This document shows, one piece after another, positions 35,206-45,244 of a stretch of 64,000 nt of DNA; the stretch's first letter is position 1; each line of letters begins with the position of its first letter. A program made the translations under genes and the position numbers. Below the pieces are notes generated by a model, which made no database searches, was not told the origin of the DNA, and saw only the letters and a list, made by a program, of their open reading frames with translations. The DNA comes from JBOGCH01 sp051656645 (GTDB lineage: Bacteria > Bacteroidota > Bacteroidia > Bacteroidales > Marinifilaceae), in NCBI GenBank assembly GCA_051656645.1, contig JBOGCH010000002.1:1-64000 (forward strand), written 5' to 3'.

Positions 35206-35809
35206 TTAACGGTTTAAATATTGTATGGTACAAAATTAGAATTTTTAATTACTTATACAATTTTGTCTATGAGTTTATTGAAAAAGTTGATTTATACGTT
35301 TAGAACGTACCATAACGTTCCCAAAAAACTTTTAATGCGTAACGAAGCTATCTTGAAAAAATAAGCAGAAATCATCCCACCGGCATCTCCACTGTATTGT
35401 TGTTGAAAAAGTAACTTTCAATACATATAATCCAATTTACTCCCATTCAATCAACGCATATCCTTCCTGTACGTTTCGACTAGGTTACGACAGGGTTTCG
35501 ACTAGGTTTCTACCACTATGCCTCCCCAATAGTAGTCGAAACCTAGTCGTAACCTAGTCGAAACCCTTAAGAGAGGTAAGAGAAGCTGTTACCTCATTTC
35601 AAGTAACATTTTCCTAAAACACAACGATTGTAATGTTGGGCATATTTCAAGAATAGCACCTATAACTTATTCACATAGACAGATTTACTATCGCTGTAAA
35701 CGTATTTAAAAACTGGTGTAAAACAGATGATTTGAACAAACATTCCGCACTCAACAACGTAACATCTACGCAATCATTAATTTCTCTTGAAACTTTAAAG
35801 GAACAAATT
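35206..35809. other. Divergent intergenic region upstream of catalase with repeat element B2
   Basis: Contains the leftward promoter of the protease gene (35231-35238) and element B2 (35472-35580). An in-frame ATG for the catalase exists at 35732 but lies in weakly coding sequence. I could not see a clear catalase promoter or an OxyR/PerR site. Confidence 0.6.
35472..35580. repeat. Inverted tandem 11-mer element B2 (unit GGTTTCGACTA)
   Basis: Left arm units: 35472-35482, 35483-35493 (A variant), 35494-35504, and 35505-35515 (decayed). The centre is 17 nt (35516-35532), as in B1. Right arm units: 35533-35543, 35544-35554 (A variant), 35555-35565, then the tail CTTAAGAGAGGTAAG. The order common-A variant-common is the same on both arms, so three units pair in register with the decayed unit in the loop. 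The region is between divergent genes. Confidence 0.9.
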
Positions 35810-37324
35810 ATGGACGAACAAACAAAAAAACAGTTAATGTCTAATGGAGGACGGCCTATTGCTGATAATGAAAACATAAAAACAGCAGGAGAACATGGAC
35901 CGGCATTATTAGAGAATGTTTGGTTTTTAGAAAAACTTGCCACATTTGATAGAGAACGTATACCTGAACGTGTAGTTCACGCTAAGGGATCGGGAGCTTT
36001 TGGAGAGTTTACGGTTACAAAGGACATTACAAAGTACACTAAAGCAGCTCTTTTTTCCACCATTGGCAAAAAGACTAAAATGATAGCTCGCTTTTCTACC
36101 GTAGCAGGCGAACGAGGCGCTGCCGATACAGAGCGAGACGTTCGCGGATTTGCTTTAAAGTTTTACACAGAGGAGGGCAATTGGGATTTAGTTGGAAATA
36201 ATACCCCTGTGTTCTTTGTTCGCGATCCGTTAAAGTTTCCTGATTTTATTCACACGCAAAAACGTGATCCTCGCAATAATATGCGTAGCAATACTGCAAT
36301 GTGGGACTTTTGGTCCTTGAGTCCGGAGACACTTCACCAAGTTATGATTTTAATGAGTGACCGGGGAATACCTAAAGGATTTAGACACATGCACGGATTT
36401 GGTAGTCACACATATAGTTTCTACAATGCTAAGAACGAATTATATTGGGTAAAATTCCATTTTAGAACTCAACAAGGAATTGAAAACTACACCAATGCAG
36501 AAGCTGCTCAAATTGTTGCGCATGACCGAGAAGCATCGCAACGTGACCTATTTACAAACATAGAACAAGGAAATTACCCAAAATGGACCATGTACGTTCA
36601 AATAATGCCTGAGCATGAAGCACAAACTTACAGAGTTAATCCTTTTGACTTAACCAAGGTATGGAGCCATAAGGACTATCCACTGATTGAAGTTGGCTAT
36701 TTTGAATTAAACAAGAATGTTGATAATTACTTTGCTCAAATTGAACAGGCTGCATTTAACCCTGCCAATAAAGTACCAGGAATAAGTTTCTCCCCCGACA
36801 AGATGCTACAAGGACGACTCTTTGCATACGGAGACGCTCATAGGTATAGACTGGGTGTAAACTATGAATCCATTCCTGTAAATTGTCCGATGCATAAACC
36901 ACAAAATTACAATAGGGATGGACATATGAGAATTGATGATAACGGAGGAGGTAGCGTAAATTATGAACCAAATAGTTTTAATGGTCCAATGCATGATCCT
37001 TGTCTTGAAGAGCCTGCTATGAAGATTGAAGGCTATGCTAAGGCGTATAACAACAGGACTGACATTGATTACTATTCGCAACCAGGAGCGCTTTTCCGTT
37101 TAATGCCGGAGGATGAACAAATGCGTACCATAAACAATATTCATGAAGCTCTTGATGGTGTTCCGGACTTTATTAAACTAAGAGTTGCGGGGCGTTTTTA
37201 TTTAGCCGATAACAAATGCGGTATAGGTTTGGCTCAAAAACTGAACATTGATAATGATGTTTTAAAGAATGTAGCTGAACGGCTATTAGCAGATGACAAA
37301 AAACGAGCTCAAGAAAAGAGTTAG
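35810..37324 (+). CDS. katA: Catalase (monofunctional, heme)
   Basis: Dismutates hydrogen peroxide. The catalytic His57 is in [15 protein letters not shown], the distal Asn in [19 protein letters not shown] surroundings, and the heme-ligand Tyr in [32 protein letters not shown] and the 504-residue length fit small-subunit clade 3 catalases, which bind NADPH. I use the ATG at 35810 ([14 protein letters not shown]); the frame extends to 35732, but AAAGGA lies 11 bp before 35810 and homologues start there. Single-gene unit, ended by the terminator at 37350. Confidence 0.97.
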   Translation: MDEQTKKQLMSNGGRPIADNENIKTAGEHGPALLENVWFLEKLATFDRERIPERVVHAKGSGAFGEFTVTKDITKYTKAALFSTIGKKTKMIARFSTVAGERGAADTERDVRGFALKFYTEEGNWDLVGNNTPVFFVRDPLKFPDFIHTQKRDPRNNMRSNTAMWDFWSLSPETLHQVMILMSDRGIPKGFRHMHGFGSHTYSFYNAKNELYWVKFHFRTQQGIENYTNAEAAQIVAHDREASQRDLFTNIEQGNYPKWTMYVQIMPEHEAQTYRVNPFDLTKVWSHKDYPLIEVGYFELNKNVDNYFAQIEQAAFNPANKVPGISFSPDKMLQGRLFAYGDAHRYRLGVNYESIPVNCPMHKPQNYNRDGHMRIDDNGGGSVNYEPNSFNGPMHDPCLEEPAMKIEGYAKAYNNRTDIDYYSQPGALFRLMPEDEQMRTINNIHEALDGVPDFIKLRVAGRFYLADNKCGIGLAQKLNIDNDVLKNVAERLLADDKKRAQEKS

Positions 37325-37349
37325 GATAGCAATCATATTTTCTATATTC

Positions 37350-37400
37350 ATGGCATAACCATAATGATCTTGCAGATTAATGGGTTATGCCATGTTTTTA
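37350..37400 (+). terminator. Terminator after catalase
   Basis: ATGGCATAACC (37350-37360) pairs with GGTTATGCCAT ending at 37393, followed by GTTTTTATT. The loop is about 22 nt. Confidence 0.75.
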
Positions 37401-37408
37401 TTACACAG

Positions 37409-38794
37409 CTATATTTTGACGAAAGTATCCTTTTGTTTCGCTACATGGAGGTTATTATCCTCTTTAAGATATTTCCTATAAAAACGTAAAAATAGGATAT
37501 GCGTAGTTAGTGCCGCGGTAATGTCCGATATAGGCTCGGCAAACAGAACGCCGTTCTCTTTCGTGGCAAAGAAATAAGGAAGTATATAGATTAACGGCAC
37601 AAGCAGTATAATTTTTCGTAGTGTTGCAAGGAATACTGATATCTTTGCTTGACCAAGAGAGAGGAATATTTGCTGACAAATTATTTGTCCGCCAAATATA
37701 AATAGCCCAATAAAGTATATGTGAATGTAGCGAGAAGTTATGGCAACCAACTGTACATCCGTGTTGAATATACGAACAAAGAACATGGGAAAAAGCATTA
37801 ATGACGTACAAAACAACACGTTGTATCCCATACCTACGGAATACGCCAGTTTTATGGCTTTACGTACACGCGGAAGCAAACCCGCACCGTAGTTGTAACT
37901 AACAATGGGTTGTAGTCCCTGTGAGAGTCCCTGTAACGGCATTAAAATCATACATGAGATGCTAGTGATAATTGTCATTGCTCCCACAGATAAATCGCCA
38001 CCAAAGCGAGCCAATTGACTATTTAGCGATATGAGTACAGCACACTCTGTGGACTGCATTATAAATGGCGATACGCCAAGACTAACTATGTTTAATACTG
38101 TTTTCCACTCGGGAATAATGTATTTTTTGCGAATGGCTAGTTGACTTTTGCCTGCTACAAGAAAGCGCATTACCCACAATGCCGATACACCTTGCGCAAT
38201 AATTGTGGCAAGAGCAGCCCCCTTAACTCCCATGTTAAGATAGAATATAAAAATGGGATCCAGTACTACGTTGATGGCAGCCCCTATTATTACCGTCATC
38301 ATACCCACTTTGGCAAAACCTTGCGTGTTAATAAAGGGATTCATACCAAGGGATAGCTGGACAAATACGGTACCACACATGTAAATGGTTAAGTAATTTA
38401 CAGCATAATCAATGGTAGCCTCACTAGCTCCAAATGCCCACAGTAGAGGATATCGGAAAAGGATAAATACCGTTGTAAGACATAAGCCGGTGAGAATGAG
38501 CATTGAAAAACTATTGGTCATAATTTTTTCGGCTCCTTGCTTATCGCCAGCTCCCAAACGTATAGCACAGCGCGGAGCTCCTCCCATACCAAAAAGCGCA
38601 CTAAAAGCAGCAACTAACATAATGAGTGGCATGGTTACTCCTACACCTGCCATTGCTAACTCCCCATTCTCCATTCTACCAATAAAAATTCGGTCAACTA
38701 TGGTGTATAACACATTGACAACCTGCGCCACTATGGCTGGAGATGCTAAACGCACCAATAGCTTCCCTACTGAATCTTTTCCTAAATCGTTCAC
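37409..38794 (-). CDS. MATE family efflux transporter
   Basis: About 461 residues with 12 membrane segments in two similar halves. The start NDLGKDSVGKLLVRLASPAIVAQVVNVLYTIVDRIFIG is typical of Bacteroidota MATE exporters (drug/Na or drug/H antiport). I prefer the GTG at 38794: the ATG at 38824 lies within the likely promoter (TACTTTTG on the minus strand, 38821-38814). Substrate unknown. Confidence 0.88.
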   Translation of the reverse strand: MNDLGKDSVGKLLVRLASPAIVAQVVNVLYTIVDRIFIGRMENGELAMAGVGVTMPLIMLVAAFSALFGMGGAPRCAIRLGAGDKQGAEKIMTNSFSMLILTGLCLTTVFILFRYPLLWAFGASEATIDYAVNYLTIYMCGTVFVQLSLGMNPFINTQGFAKVGMMTVIIGAAINVVLDPIFIFYLNMGVKGAALATIIAQGVSALWVMRFLVAGKSQLAIRKKYIIPEWKTVLNIVSLGVSPFIMQSTECAVLISLNSQLARFGGDLSVGAMTIITSISCMILMPLQGLSQGLQPIVSYNYGAGLLPRVRKAIKLAYSVGMGYNVLFCTSLMLFPMFFVRIFNTDVQLVAITSRYIHIYFIGLFIFGGQIICQQIFLSLGQAKISVFLATLRKIILLVPLIYILPYFFATKENGVLFAEPISDITAALTTHILFLRFYRKYLKEDNNLHVAKQKDTFVKI

Positions 38795-38813
38795 GTTCCT
38801 AATATTTGGGATA

Positions 38814-38844
38814 CAAAAGTACAAAAGAATTTTATTTACATTTG
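38814..38844. promoter_or_regulatory. Overlapping divergent promoters (MATE and GSCFA genes)
   Basis: Minus-strand TACTTTTG at 38821-38814 points at the MATE gene; plus-strand TACATTTG at 38837-38844 points at the GSCFA gene. The two -7 elements are only 15 bp apart, so polymerases would exclude one another. Confidence 0.5.
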
Positions 38845-38869
38845 CGTTATTATACTAAAACCTCTATTT

Positions 38870-39820
38870 ATGCAACCATTACAAACATTTGTCGATATTC
38901 CTGTCAGTACAATAAATATCAGTTATGCAACTCCAGTAATGATGTTGGGCTCATGCTTTGTTGAAAACATGGGAAAACGAATGGAGGATTACAGACTACC
39001 GGTGGTGGTTAATCCCAATGGCATTGTCTACAATCCAAAATCGGTGGCAACAACGCTTGAGGATATTTTAGATGAGCGCATGCCAGATGAGAGTGAGTAT
39101 CTGTTTAACGAAGGACGTTGGCACTCGCTCCGTCACCATTCCGCGTTTAGCCATGAGGACAAAGCAACATTAATGGAAAGTATTGCAACAAGACAACGAG
39201 ATCATAAAAGTTTTCTTCGCAGTTGCAAATACATTATCATTACATGGGGTACGGCATGGGTGTACAGATACAAAGAATCTGGGCATGTTGTGGCCAATTG
39301 CCATAAACTCCCGGCAAGGGAATTTGATCGTTTTAGACTTAGTGTTGATACTATTATTGATAACTACAAAACATTACTGCTGCGTTTAAGAGAGTTTAAT
39401 CCGGAACTCAAGGTTCTGTTCACAGTAAGCCCTATTCGCCACGTAAAGGACGGACTACATGAGAATCAGTTAAGCAAATCGACCTTGCTGCTTGCCATAG
39501 ACCAATTGCAACAGGAGTTTGATTTTGTAGACTACTTCCCTGCATACGAGATTGTGATGGACGAATTGCGAGATTACAGATTTTATGCTGAGGACATGGC
39601 ACATGTATCGGCAGTAACTGTACAGTATATATGGGATAAGTTTATGGATAATTACATTGACACGAAATGCTTTAGCCTCTTTAAGAGTATTGAGAAAATA
39701 AATAAGTTTAGAGCGCATAGACCGTTTAACATAGAAAGTGATGCGTATAAAGAGGCTGTACAAAAAAATGAAAAGCTATCCGAACAAATTGATAAAACCA
39801 TAAGTAAATACGGTAAATAG
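38870..39820 (+). CDS. GSCFA domain protein
   Basis: A 316-residue protein with the family hallmark MMLGSCFVENMGKRM at residues 24-38 (PF08885). The following VNPNGIVYNPKSVATTLE and ITWGTAWVYRY are also conserved; VSPIRHVKDGLHENQLSKS and the later VSAVTVQYIWDKF fit an SGNH/GDSL-like hydrolase fold, with Ser in GSCF and His in the last motif as likely catalytic residues. The substrate is unknown. It is followed after 18 bp by a DUF4382 lipoprotein gene. Confidence 0.88.
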   Translation: MQPLQTFVDIPVSTINISYATPVMMLGSCFVENMGKRMEDYRLPVVVNPNGIVYNPKSVATTLEDILDERMPDESEYLFNEGRWHSLRHHSAFSHEDKATLMESIATRQRDHKSFLRSCKYIIITWGTAWVYRYKESGHVVANCHKLPAREFDRFRLSVDTIIDNYKTLLLRLREFNPELKVLFTVSPIRHVKDGLHENQLSKSTLLLAIDQLQQEFDFVDYFPAYEIVMDELRDYRFYAEDMAHVSAVTVQYIWDKFMDNYIDTKCFSLFKSIEKINKFRAHRPFNIESDAYKEAVQKNEKLSEQIDKTISKYGK

Positions 39821-39838
39821 TAATTTTAATATAAGAAC

Positions 39839-40624
39839 ATGAGAGCAAAAAGAATGTTGTATTTGTTTATTATGAGCTTGGCGGTAATGGCTTGTAATAA
39901 AAATAACTCGGACGATAAAGTGAAAGTAAGTTTTTACCTAACGGACGCGCCCGCAAGTATGAGTATTGACTCAGTGATTATTGAGTTAGAGGAACTGGCT
40001 TACAATGTTAGTGGCGATAAATGGACAAAAATAGATGTAGACGCTGAAATGATTAATTTAAGTAGTTTGACAAACGGACTAGACACTCTGCTTGGCGATA
40101 TACACTTAGACAAAGGTGATAAAATTACGCAAGTACGTCTTGTTTTGGGAAATGAAAACTACGCCGTATTGTCGGACGGTACGAGAGTTGCACTTAAGGT
40201 GCCAAGCGGACAACAATCCGGGATTAAAGTAAATGTACAATCCTCGGCACCCGTTACAAGTAGCTATAGAGTGGTTATTGATTTTGATGCTAACAAGTCA
40301 GTGCATCAACAAGGGAATGGTAATTACATTATGAATCCGGTAATTAGAGCCTATATAGACGAGAACAGCTCTGAAATATATGGTACTATTGTACCAACGG
40401 ATAAAATTATGCGAGTATATACCGTAAACGGTTCACAAGATACTATTTCGACGTTATCCAATCCGGAGTTAAACAATAAATTTGTTTTGCATGGATTATA
40501 TACAGGAAAATACAATGTATATGTTGAGGATCCGGGTAGTGCAACAATTTTGTGGCAAAAGGATGCCATTGACATTACGGGTGGCACAAATATAAACTTA
40601 GGCGAGATTACACTTGGTAATTAA
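39839..40624 (+). CDS. DUF4382 lipoprotein
   Basis: A 261-residue lipoprotein (lipobox VMAC at residues 16-19, then NKNNSDD). Residues 28-170 are the DUF4382 domain (KVSFYLTDAPASMSIDSVII, GDKITQVRLVLG, GIKVNVQSSAP), and the C-terminal 85 residues form a carboxypeptidase-regulatory/DUF4397-like beta domain (SEIYGTIVPTDKIMRVYT). Probably membrane-anchored on the surface or in the periplasm; function unknown. Its stop codon is inside the shared terminator. Confidence 0.8.
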   Translation: MRAKRMLYLFIMSLAVMACNKNNSDDKVKVSFYLTDAPASMSIDSVIIELEELAYNVSGDKWTKIDVDAEMINLSSLTNGLDTLLGDIHLDKGDKITQVRLVLGNENYAVLSDGTRVALKVPSGQQSGIKVNVQSSAPVTSSYRVVIDFDANKSVHQQGNGNYIMNPVIRAYIDENSSEIYGTIVPTDKIMRVYTVNGSQDTISTLSNPELNNKFVLHGLYTGKYNVYVEDPGSATILWQKDAIDITGGTNINLGEITLGN

Positions 40625-40662
40625 ATAAATGAGGCATCCGTTGGGATGCCTCATTTATTTAA
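40621..40662. terminator. Two-way terminator containing both stop codons
   Basis: TTAAATAAATGAGGCATCC (from 40621) mirrors GGATGCCTCATTTATTTAA (to 40662), a near-perfect 19-bp stem. The stop of the DUF4382 gene (40622-40624) and the stop of the opposing SPOR gene (40661-40659) are both part of the stem. Confidence 0.92.
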
Positions 40663-41153
40663 TCTTCTGTTTCGATATCTTGCATTGGAACGCGTTTAAG
40701 CTCTTGCGCCGTTATAGGTGTACGTACAACATAGGAAGCAGGATAAATGGCTCTTATTTTAGCCAGAGCGGCTACAGCTTCAAGACGTGAGGTGAAGTTG
40801 CCTACGCGGATACGAAAGTCGGGATCCATGTACTGCAAATAGGCAGGAAGCGTAGGGAACGCTATTTCCAAATCGTCGCGCATTTTCTTTAGTTTATTCA
40901 TATCTGCTCCAAGTGAGTTAGTTGAATATACTTGAATGCGATAACCGTTAAGCTGAGCTTGCTTAGCATTTTGTCGGGATGACAAGGAAATAAGCGAATC
41001 GATAAGTGGATCGACATGGCGCGTAAGTTTTCCGCCTACAGTGTCCTGATCTAGTTTCTCAAAGATTGAAGCATAGTGAGGTTTTACCACCTCAATAGTA
41101 TCTGTGGGTTGCGTTTGCGGCAACATTAGTAATGATATGATAATATGCAACAT
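40659..41153 (-). CDS. SPOR domain protein
   Basis: A 164-residue protein with a short hydrophobic N-terminus (MLHIIISLLMLP) that could be a signal peptide or anchor, a linker, and a SPOR domain at about residues 65-150 (GYRIQVYSTNSLGADMNKLK, FRIRVGNFTSRLEAVAALAK, PASYVVRTPI). SPOR domains bind denuded septal peptidoglycan, so a division- or envelope-related role is likely. The ATG at 41153 is preferred over 41228, since promoter-like sequence (TACTTTTAC on the minus strand) lies between them. Confidence 0.82.
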   Translation of the reverse strand: MLHIIISLLMLPQTQPTDTIEVVKPHYASIFEKLDQDTVGGKLTRHVDPLIDSLISLSSRQNAKQAQLNGYRIQVYSTNSLGADMNKLKKMRDDLEIAFPTLPAYLQYMDPDFRIRVGNFTSRLEAVAALAKIRAIYPASYVVRTPITAQELKRVPMQDIETED

Positions 41154-41308
41154 AGCTCTATAGTTTGCTTTGGTTAATTTGGAAAATATCCGGAGTGTAA
41201 AAGTAGCAAAATATCTGATGTATGCCAATAGTATGTGCTAGGAAGCGTTAAGGCTGTTAAAAAAGCGTTAATCAAAACTGTACTACTGTACAATATGGTA
41301 AAAACAGA

Positions 41309-41316
41309 TATTTTTG
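41309..41316 (+). promoter_or_regulatory. Promoter (-7) of the cysteine desulfidase-like operon
   Basis: TATTTTTG fits the consensus; the start would be near 41323, giving a leader of about 50 nt. Confidence 0.45.
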
Positions 41317-41372
41317 TAACCATGCATTTGTTGCGTAAAATAAGTAAAAACTAAATATTAAATCCGAGAATT

Positions 41373-42659
41373 ATGTCTCAAGCTACTGAAGAACAGATTA
41401 TTGAACTATTGCGCTCTGAAGCTGTCCCGGCATTGGGATGTACTGAGCCAGTTGCATGTGCACTTGCTTGCGCAAGATGTAAAGAAGAGTTAGGAGGAAA
41501 CCCGGACAAAATAGAGGTGTTGGTGAGTGGCAATATCTTCAAAAACGGTATGGGAGTAGGAATTCCGGGTAGCGGAATGACAGGATTGCCAATTGCAGCA
41601 GCATTAGGCGCCGTGTGCGGAAAAACAGAGTACGGGCTTGAGGTACTAAAAGAGGTATCGGTGGGCAATAATCTGGAAATAGCCAAAGCTATGCTTACGG
41701 ATGGAAAAGTGTCTGTTAAGTTAAAAGAGGACGCTGAAGACAAGCTATATTGCGAGGCAACTTGCACTCTAGGAGATGATACAGTACGCGTTATTATTGT
41801 GCAAGGACACACTAATATTGTACTTATAGAAAAGAATGGTGAGAAATTGTTTGAAAAAGCATTTACGGTTGTAACAGGGAAAGAGGAGAAAAAACGTCCG
41901 GAACTGTCGTTTGAGCGTATTTGGGATTTTGTACAAACAATTGATACAAACAATATTGATTTTCTTTTACACGGTGCGGAGATGAATAAAATTATCTCTG
42001 ACGAGGGTTTACGCAATGATTATGGATTGTGTATTGGCCGTACGCTAAAAGAGAACATTGATAAAGGATTGTTGGAAAATGACTTTTTGAATAAAGTAAT
42101 TATTCGTGCAACGGCAGCATCTGACGCACGTATGGATGGTTGCGAAAAACCGGTTATGACTAACTCCGGAAGCGGTAACCAAGGTATTACTGTTATACTA
42201 CCTGTGGTAGTGGCGGCTGAGCAGTTTGAAGCTAGCGAGGAGCAACTTATACGTGCATTGGCATTGAGTAACTTGGTGGCGGCGCACATTCACTTCTATA
42301 TGGGGCACCTATCGGCACTATGTGGTATATTGATTGCTGCTACAGGTTCGGCATCTGCTATTACTTATTTAATGGGTGGGAACAAGGAACAAGTTATTAA
42401 CACCATTAAAACAATGTGTTCAAATCTTACCGGTATGGTGTGCGATGGCGCAAAACAGGGATGTGCATTAAAAGTATACTCGGGCGTATCGGCAGCTGTA
42501 CAGGCTTCGTTACTGTCTATGCGTGGTATAAAAACCAACAACGACGGTATTATAGAAGAGGATATTGAAACTACAATCAGAAATATTGGTATACTAGGGA
42601 CAGTTGGTATGGAACAAACCGACAAAACCATTTTAAAGATTATGTGTAATAAACAATAA
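41373..42659 (+). CDS. L-cysteine desulfidase / L-serine dehydratase alpha-like (UPF0597)
   Basis: A 428-residue oxygen-sensitive iron-sulfur enzyme of the CyuA/YhaM type, which releases sulfide, ammonia and pyruvate from L-cysteine. AVPALGCTEPVACALACARC at residues 13-32 is the family signature with a cluster cysteine; further Cys are in DARMDGCEKPVMTNSGSGN, NTIKTMCSNLTGMVCDG and GAKQGCALKVYSG. The related serine dehydratase alpha domain shares the C-terminal motifs, so serine may also be a substrate. It is 8 bp before a tatD-like gene, itself overlapping tcdA. Confidence 0.88.
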   Translation: MSQATEEQIIELLRSEAVPALGCTEPVACALACARCKEELGGNPDKIEVLVSGNIFKNGMGVGIPGSGMTGLPIAAALGAVCGKTEYGLEVLKEVSVGNNLEIAKAMLTDGKVSVKLKEDAEDKLYCEATCTLGDDTVRVIIVQGHTNIVLIEKNGEKLFEKAFTVVTGKEEKKRPELSFERIWDFVQTIDTNNIDFLLHGAEMNKIISDEGLRNDYGLCIGRTLKENIDKGLLENDFLNKVIIRATAASDARMDGCEKPVMTNSGSGNQGITVILPVVVAAEQFEASEEQLIRALALSNLVAAHIHFYMGHLSALCGILIAATGSASAITYLMGGNKEQVINTIKTMCSNLTGMVCDGAKQGCALKVYSGVSAAVQASLLSMRGIKTNNDGIIEEDIETTIRNIGILGTVGMEQTDKTILKIMCNKQ

Positions 42660-42667
42660 TTGGTTTT

Positions 42668-43327
42668 ATGTCCGCATTTATTGATATTCACACGCACTTT
42701 GCCTATGCGGACAAAGTTGCGATAATAGATATATCTGCACAAGGAGCGTCGCCCACTATCGGTGACGCTCCTTGTTCGTATGGGGTGCATCCGTATTTTA
42801 TTACGGACGATTACGTTATGCGCCTTGAAACATTATATAGACTAGCTGCTAATGGACAGCTCACCGCTATTGGCGAATGTGGTTTTGACCATAGAGCAAG
42901 TACCGATATAAAACTACAGAGAAGCATTTTTGAGAAGCATATTTCCATTTCTGAACAATTCCACTTACCTTTGATTATTCATTGCGTAAAGGGCTTCCCT
43001 GAGCTTATTTCTTGCCATAAACAATTTCGGCCTAAACAAGCTTGGATTGTACATGGTTATAATAATAAGGAAACGGTGCTAAAACAGTTATTGGATTGTG
43101 GTATTTACCTATCATTGGGCAAGGCACTTTTATTCCCTAATTCCAATGCAAGATTACTGGCCAAAAACATACCGCAGGATAAACTCTTTATTGAAACGGA
43201 CGATGTACCACTCTCCATTGAGGAGTTATACAGTATTGTTGCTGCACAACGGGGTATAAGCATAGACGAGTTAAAAACGCAAATTGAAGCCAATTTTAAA
43301 CATGTAATTTATGACAACAGAAAATAA
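42668..43327 (+). CDS. TatD family metal-dependent hydrolase
   Basis: A 219-residue TIM-barrel hydrolase with the TatD metal ligands: IDIHTHFAY, GECGFDHRA, LIIHCVKGF, WIVHGYN and FIETDDVPL. It is shorter than E. coli TatD (260) but has every motif. Relatives are 3'-5' exonucleases or deacylases acting on D-aminoacyl-tRNA; the true substrate here is not known. It overlaps tcdA by 17 bp. Confidence 0.88.
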   Translation: MSAFIDIHTHFAYADKVAIIDISAQGASPTIGDAPCSYGVHPYFITDDYVMRLETLYRLAANGQLTAIGECGFDHRASTDIKLQRSIFEKHISISEQFHLPLIIHCVKGFPELISCHKQFRPKQAWIVHGYNNKETVLKQLLDCGIYLSLGKALLFPNSNARLLAKNIPQDKLFIETDDVPLSIEELYSIVAAQRGISIDELKTQIEANFKHVIYDNRK

Positions 43328-44045
43328 CGCTTGGTTGGGCAGAACAGAACTGCTACTGGGAGAGAAGAGATTAAAGCGACTACAGGATGCACATGTACTG
43401 GTTGCAGGTCTTGGCGGTGTTGGAGCCTATGCGGCAGAGCAACTTTGTCGTGCCGGGATTGGAGAAATGACAATTATTGATGGGGATGTGGTTGAAGCAT
43501 CGAATAAAAACCGTCAGTTACCAGCTTTAGACAGCAATGTGGGCAAGCCAAAAGCGGAAATTATGGCTGCTCGTTTTCGCGATATCAATCCGAATATAAA
43601 ACTACACGTAATTAACGACTTTATTAAAGACGACAAAATGGTTGAGCTATTGGATAGGGCTCAATATGATTACGTGGTTGATTGTATAGACACTCTGGCT
43701 CCTAAAATATTCCTAATCCATCTGTCATTGGAACGCGGTTACCGTGTAGCCAGTTCCATGGGTGCAGGAGGTAAGATGGATCCTACACAGGTACAAATTG
43801 CCGATATCTCTAAAAGCTACAACTGCCGCCTTGCCAAGATGCTACGTAAGCGTCTGCATAAATTAGGTGTGCATAAAGGTGTTAAGGTAGTATTTTCCAG
43901 TGAGATGGTAGATCCGGATGCTGTAGTGCTAGCGGAGAGCCAGAATAAAAAATCAAATGTGGGTACTATTTCTTATATGCCTCCGGTATTTGGTTGTATG
44001 TTAGCCTCTATTGTGATTCGAGATTTAGCCGGCGAGAAAGAATAG
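43311..44045 (+). CDS. tcdA: tRNA threonylcarbamoyladenosine dehydratase
   Basis: ThiF/E1-like ATP-dependent enzyme that cyclises t6A37 to ct6A in ANN-decoding tRNAs. The Rossmann start is VLVAGLGGVGAYAAEQLCRAG with the acid in IIDGDVVEASNKNRQ; YDYVVDCIDTLAPKI and GAGGKMDPTQVQ are family motifs. It has 244 residues, a little shorter than E. coli TcdA. Last gene of the unit; a two-way terminator follows. Confidence 0.9.
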   Translation: MTTENNAWLGRTELLLGEKRLKRLQDAHVLVAGLGGVGAYAAEQLCRAGIGEMTIIDGDVVEASNKNRQLPALDSNVGKPKAEIMAARFRDINPNIKLHVINDFIKDDKMVELLDRAQYDYVVDCIDTLAPKIFLIHLSLERGYRVASSMGAGGKMDPTQVQIADISKSYNCRLAKMLRKRLHKLGVHKGVKVVFSSEMVDPDAVVLAESQNKKSNVGTISYMPPVFGCMLASIVIRDLAGEKE

Positions 44046-44055
44046 GTAAACCAAT

Positions 44056-44108
44056 AAATACAATAAATCCCCGACATTTCAAGATAATGTCGGGGATTTA
44101 TTGTATTT
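44056..44108. terminator. Two-way terminator between tcdA and queA
   Basis: AATACAATAAATCCCCGACA and its mirror TGTCGGGGATTTATTGTATT form a stem of more than 20 bp around a short loop, serving both convergent operons. Confidence 0.93.
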
Positions 44109-44116
44109 AGTCTTTA

Positions 44117-45166
44117 TCAGATTATTAACATAGCATCGCCATAGGTACCAAAACGGTAACCCTCTTTCACGGCAACATTGTATGCGTTCATCACATGATC
44201 ATAACCTCCGTAAGCAGCCACCATCATTAATAATGTTGAATATGGCATATGGAAGTTTGACACAAATGCATCGGCTATAGAAAAATCATAAGGAGGGAAA
44301 ATAAATTTATTTGTCCAACCTTCGTATTCAGTGATACGTTGTTTTGTTGTTACACACGTTTCTAACGCACGCATAACGGTTGTCCCAACAGCACAAATTT
44401 TATGTTTATTGTCCTTAGCAGTATTCACAATTTCTACCGTTTCAGAAGAGATTGTCATTTGCTCTGAGTCCATTTTGTGCTTGGTTAAGTCCTCTACGTC
44501 TACCTCTCGGAAGTTTCCTAAACCAACGTGAAGAGTTACATAAGCCGACTCAATACCTTTAATTTCAAAACGCTTAAGCAATTCTCTACTAAAGTGCAAA
44601 CCTGCTGTAGGTGCAGCTACTGCGCCTTCATTGCGGGCAAATATGGTTTGGTAGCGCTCTTCATCCTCCGGCTCAACTTTACGTTGAATAGTGCGTGGAA
44701 GTGGAGTTTCGCCTAAATCATAAAGTACTTTTTTGAATTCTTCATAATCGCCATCATATAGGAAACGTAAAGTACGTCCTCTTGATGTTGTATTATCAAT
44801 TACCTCAGCTACAACGCTATCGTCCTCGCCAAAATAAAGTTTATTTCCAATACGAATTTTACGAGCAGGATCAACTAAAACATCCCATATCTTTAGTTCG
44901 CGGTTTAACTCGCGTAATAAGAATACTTCAATTTCCGCTCCTGTTTTCTCTTTATTACCGTAAAGGCGAGCAGGGAAAACTTTAGTGTCGTTAAACACAA
45001 AAACATCACTCTCATCAAAATAGTTAATGATGTCTTTAAATAACTTATGCTCAATCTCTCCTGTATTTTTATGTAGTACCAATAGGCGGGATTCGTCACG
45101 GTTTTGAGCCGGATGCTGAGCAATTAATTCGAATGGTAATTTATAATTGAATTTAGATAACTTCAT
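44117..45166 (-). CDS. queA: S-adenosylmethionine:tRNA ribosyltransferase-isomerase
   Basis: Adds the epoxy-cyclopentane ring to preQ1 in tRNA wobble position 34, in queuosine synthesis. [30 protein letters not shown] is the family start, [16 protein letters not shown] and [10 protein letters not shown] are the strongest motifs, and [18 protein letters not shown] closes it. Length 349. It ends an operon ftsX-DUF3098-uppP-truB-queA. Confidence 0.97.
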   Translation of the reverse strand: MKLSKFNYKLPFELIAQHPAQNRDESRLLVLHKNTGEIEHKLFKDIINYFDESDVFVFNDTKVFPARLYGNKEKTGAEIEVFLLRELNRELKIWDVLVDPARKIRIGNKLYFGEDDSVVAEVIDNTTSRGRTLRFLYDGDYEEFKKVLYDLGETPLPRTIQRKVEPEDEERYQTIFARNEGAVAAPTAGLHFSRELLKRFEIKGIESAYVTLHVGLGNFREVDVEDLTKHKMDSEQMTISSETVEIVNTAKDNKHKICAVGTTVMRALETCVTTKQRITEYEGWTNKFIFPPYDFSIADAFVSNFHMPYSTLLMMVAAYGGYDHVMNAYNVAVKEGYRFGTYGDAMLII

Positions 45167-45244
45167 GAGCGTAAACTATTTTATAAAACTATTGGGTTCA
45201 AAAATACGGATATTATACGTAATCCAAAAGGCAAATGTCGCAAG

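Noticed and set aside
41378..42016. Long minus-strand frame opposite the cysteine desulfidase-like gene
   Set aside because: Antisense shadow with Ser-rich, low-complexity translation; the plus-strand gene has clear family motifs.
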